From an uncultured Collinsella sp. (GTDB lineage: Bacteria; Actinomycetota; Coriobacteriia; Coriobacteriales; Coriobacteriaceae): 64,000 nt of DNA. Below the pieces are notes generated by a model. That model was not told the origin of the DNA. It did not search any database and worked only from the letters and a program-made list of their open reading frames with translations. Below, piece by piece: positions 61,588-64,000 of this stretch. The stretch spans positions 1 through 64,000 of the forward strand of contig CABPWH010000001.1 of the NCBI GenBank assembly GCA_902461085.1, read 5' to 3'. The position numbers were made by a program, and so were the translations under genes. Positions within the stretch are counted from its first letter, which is position 1, and every line of letters starts with the position of its first letter.

Positions 61588-63006
61588 ATGGCTGATTCCC
61601 AGACTGCAACCTCCGCGCCCGAGTTTAAGAGCGCCCACTTTATCGGTATCGGCGGCGCCGGCATGAGTGGCATCGCCCTCGTTCTTCACGAGCGCGGTTA
61701 TGCCGTTACCGGCTCCGACCTTAAGACGTCACGTTATATTCGCCAGCTTACCCGCGCTGGTGTGAAGGTGCATGTGGGCCATGAGGCCGCCACGATCGAC
61801 GAGGTCAAGCCCGACGTGGTTGTTGTCTCCACCGCTATTCCGGAGTCCAACCCTGAACTCGTGCGCGCTCGCGAGCTTGGTATTCCCGTGTGGCCCCGTG
61901 CCAAGATGCTCTCTGCTTTGGGCCACGGCTACACCACCGTCGCTGTTGCCGGCACGCATGGCAAGACCACCACGTCTTCGATGTGCGCCACCATGCTCGA
62001 CCGCATGGGCCTGGATCCGAGCTTCTTGATCGGCGGCATCGTCGAGGGCTATGACACGAACGGCAAGAACGGCTCGGGCGACTACTTTGTCGCCGAGGCC
62101 GACGAGTCCGACAGCTCCTTCCTGTTCCTGAACCCCAACGTGGTCATTGTGACCAACGTCGAGGCCGACCACCTCGATCACTACTCGGGTATCGAGGAGA
62201 TCGAGGCAACTTTCGCCAAATTCATGAGCCTGGTGGGCGAGGACGGCACCGTCATCGTCTGCGGTGAGGACCCGCATCTGGTCGAGCTCGCCAAGTCGAC
62301 GGGCCGTCACGTGCTTTCCTACGGCTTTGCCGAGAGCAACGACATCGTCTGCATGCACCCGGATGTCAAGGGCATCCAGAGTGACTTTATCGTTCGCTTT
62401 GAGGATGGCACTGAGCATGCCGTGGAGATCAAGAGCAATCCCGGTCGCCACAACATGCTCAACGCCACGGCGGTGCTCACCGTCGCCCATGTCCTGGGCC
62501 TTGACATCGACGCCGCCGCCAAGGCGCTCTCGAGCTTTGAGGGCGTCCGCCGTCGCTTTACCCACGTGGGCGATATCGATGGCATCACCGTGGTCGATGA
62601 TTACGGCCATCATCCCACCGAGATCAAGGCGACGCTCGCTGCTGCCTCTTCGCTGGGCTACAAACATGTCGACGTCGTGTTCCAACCGCACCGCTATTCG
62701 CGTCTGCAGGCCCTGTGCGACGACTTTGCCGATGCATTTGCCAATGCCGATAAACTGCTGCTGATTGATGTGTTCTCGGCTGGCGAGATGCCCATTCCGG
62801 GTGTTACCTCTAAGATGCTCGCCGATACCGTGCGCGCCAAGCATCCTGGCAAGGAGGTCGTGTACTGCTCCAGCCGTCTTGAGCTCAATCAGGAGCTCGA
62901 GCAGATGGTGGGCGAGGGCGACTTGCTGCTCACTATGGGTGCCGGTGACGTTACGACCGTCGGCCCCGAGTTTATCGAGTATTTGACTGCCAAGAAAGAC
63001 GCTTAA
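61588..63006 (+). CDS. murC: UDP-MurNAc:L-Ala ligase
   Basis: 472 residues from ATG 61588 (AAGGAG upstream). FIGIGGAGMSGIALVL, VAGTHGKTTTSSM, AEADESDSSFLFLNP, TNVEADHLDHY and DDYGHHPTEIKATL are MurC motifs. It catalyses the first peptide-adding step on UDP-MurNAc. It follows murG after 97 nt and may have an additional weak promoter there. Confidence 0.96.
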   Translation: MADSQTATSAPEFKSAHFIGIGGAGMSGIALVLHERGYAVTGSDLKTSRYIRQLTRAGVKVHVGHEAATIDEVKPDVVVVSTAIPESNPELVRARELGIPVWPRAKMLSALGHGYTTVAVAGTHGKTTTSSMCATMLDRMGLDPSFLIGGIVEGYDTNGKNGSGDYFVAEADESDSSFLFLNPNVVIVTNVEADHLDHYSGIEEIEATFAKFMSLVGEDGTVIVCGEDPHLVELAKSTGRHVLSYGFAESNDIVCMHPDVKGIQSDFIVRFEDGTEHAVEIKSNPGRHNMLNATAVLTVAHVLGLDIDAAAKALSSFEGVRRRFTHVGDIDGITVVDDYGHHPTEIKATLAAASSLGYKHVDVVFQPHRYSRLQALCDDFADAFANADKLLLIDVFSAGEMPIPGVTSKMLADTVRAKHPGKEVVYCSSRLELNQELEQMVGEGDLLLTMGAGDVTTVGPEFIEYLTAKKDA

Positions 63007-63011
63007 GTCTA

Positions 63012-63923
63012 ATGGGTCTGTTTAACGCCGTCATGGCGCTCTCGGGCATGATCGACACGGATGTGATCGAGGACGAGCGCCTTGCGCGTCATACGAGCTA
63101 TCGTATCGGCGGCAAGGCTGACCTCTTTGTGACGTGCCATAGCTATCATGCCCTCCGCCGCGCCGTGGCGGTGCTCGATCGCGAGCAGGTGCCGTGGGTC
63201 ATCATCGGCAAGGGCTCCAATCTGCTGGTTGCCGATGGCGGTTATCGCGGTGCCGTCATTTCGCTCGGACGTGAGTTTCAGCGCACGGTTGTTGCCGATG
63301 ACGGTTGTACGCTGACGGTCGGTGCGGGCGTGATGTTTGCGCGCCTGGTCAACGATGCCCTGTCGCGTAGCCTCTCGGGCCTTGAGTTTGCCGTTGGCAT
63401 CCCTGGTTCGGTCGGCGGTGCGATATCTATGAATGCCGGCACACGGACCGAGTGGATTGGCTCGCTGGTTGAGGATGTCGTAACGTTTGACCCGGCATCC
63501 GGTATCAAGCATTATGCGGGGTCCGAGATCACTTGGGGCTACCGCGAATGTAGCCTTCCCCGCAATGAGATCATCCTCGAGTGCGTGCTCAAGCTTAAAC
63601 CGGCGCCCAAGGCCGACATTCGCGAGCGCATGGAACGGTACCTGACGAGGCGCAAGCGTACACAGCCCATGGGTCGCGCATCCTGCGGGTCGGTCTTTCG
63701 CAACCCGCCCGATGCGAGCGTGGGCAAGCTTATCGAGGATTGTGGATTAAAGGGTTTTTCGATTGGCGGCGCGGAAGTTTCGCCCGTTCACGCTAATTTT
63801 ATCGTTAATAACGGAACTGCCTCGGCCGATGACGTTGCCGCGGTTATCAGACATGTGCACGGAAAGGTGAGGGAGGCGTATGGCATCGAGCTCAGACCGG
63901 AAGTTAAATTCCTCGGCTTCTAG
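63012..63923 (+). CDS. murB: UDP-N-acetylenolpyruvoylglucosamine reductase
   Basis: 303 residues. TSYRIGGKADLFVTC, IIGKGSNLLVADGGYRGAV (FAD binding), GIPGSVGGAISMNAGTRTEW, YRECSLPRNEIILE, and GRASCGSVFRNP with the proton-donor Ser, then GAEVSPVHANFIVN. This is the type II MurB pattern. It starts 5 nt after the murC stop. Confidence 0.96.
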   Translation: MGLFNAVMALSGMIDTDVIEDERLARHTSYRIGGKADLFVTCHSYHALRRAVAVLDREQVPWVIIGKGSNLLVADGGYRGAVISLGREFQRTVVADDGCTLTVGAGVMFARLVNDALSRSLSGLEFAVGIPGSVGGAISMNAGTRTEWIGSLVEDVVTFDPASGIKHYAGSEITWGYRECSLPRNEIILECVLKLKPAPKADIRERMERYLTRRKRTQPMGRASCGSVFRNPPDASVGKLIEDCGLKGFSIGGAEVSPVHANFIVNNGTASADDVAAVIRHVHGKVREAYGIELRPEVKFLGF

Positions 63924-64000
63924 AGCATCGAAACCCACCTTCCGCCGCGCCGGAGGGCGTTCCGGCGCGCCTGCCAAACCTCAACGCAATACCGTCGCGC
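63880..64000 (+). CDS. ftsQ: Start of FtsQ/DivIB division protein, cut by window edge
   Basis: An open frame from ATG 63880 (GGGAGG just upstream), overlapping the end of murB by 44 nt and running off the window. The 40 visible residues are basic and Ser/Arg/Pro-rich (MASSSDRKLNSSASRASKP), like the cytoplasmic tail of FtsQ/DivIB. The identity is inferred mostly from gene order after murB. Confidence 0.6.
   Translation, partial: MASSSDRKLNSSASRASKPTFRRAGGRSGAPAKPQRNTVA

Overview
The window looks like chromosome of a Coriobacteriia gut anaerobe, most likely Collinsella or a close relative. This is inferred from the roughly 60% G+C content, the GC-rich synonymous codon choice that leaves very long open frames on antisense strands, the fermentative gene set (acetate kinase, phosphotransacetylase, arginine deiminase), sortase-anchored surface proteins and the gene neighbourhoods. 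No rRNA, tRNA, CRISPR array, insertion sequence or prophage was seen.

Region by region: (1) 1-5283 holds a minus-strand lysine/diaminopimelate operon (lysA-dapA, dapB, dapH) behind a lysine riboswitch, with a divergent M20 amidohydrolase that may be the missing N-acetyl-diaminopimelate deacetylase. lysA and dapA form one uninterrupted 769-codon frame. (2) 5300-8869 is an accessory islet: a higBA toxin-antitoxin pair with its operator, small membrane proteins, an XRE-like regulator and a membrane Ser/Thr kinase. (3) 8907-13229 holds a secreted peptidoglycan hydrolase, a MOSC protein, and a D-aspartate ligase/racemase pair likely to build the peptidoglycan cross-bridge. (4) 13354-16738 is an ECF transporter operon preceded by a 22-residue leader peptide with three consecutive Trp codons and a classic terminator. 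This marks it as an attenuation-controlled tryptophan importer. (5) 16925-24471 carries a sortase-anchored C69 dipeptidase, a lipid kinase with a 30-residue partner protein, RNase D, a zinc peptidase, xseAB and a HIT protein.

(6) 24619-28470 holds two tandem acetate kinases, the first with altered active-site motifs, converging on pta across a 127-bp nested palindrome. (7) 28702-37462 holds glf plus a glycosyltransferase, a P1 peptidase, maf, a DJ-1/PfpI protein, an RNA m5U methyltransferase and a polyphosphate kinase with an unusual C-terminal tail. (8) 37508-45075 is an arginine deiminase locus: two arcA copies that appear identical at DNA level over 1266 bp flank an aminotransferase, followed by arcB and a YfcC/ArcD-type carrier. 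Both arcA promoters carry CCGTTC motifs spaced exactly 21 bp apart. (9) 45076-45679 has no gene but a dense series of hairpins. (10) 45680-50540 holds a DUF1846 protein, a winged-helix regulator, pyrG and a XerD-type recombinase. (11) 50541-64000 is the division and cell-wall cluster: mraZ, rsmH, ftsL-like, ftsI, murF, mraY, murD, ftsW, murG, murC, murB and the start of ftsQ. murE is absent from its usual place.

The main themes are amino-acid economy (lysine synthesis under a riboswitch, tryptophan import under attenuation, arginine fermentation) and wall building (lysine, D-Asp bridge, Mur enzymes, hydrolase). Many intergenic gaps, mostly between convergent genes or downstream of operons, contain large perfect or near-perfect palindromes with different sequences but similar architecture.
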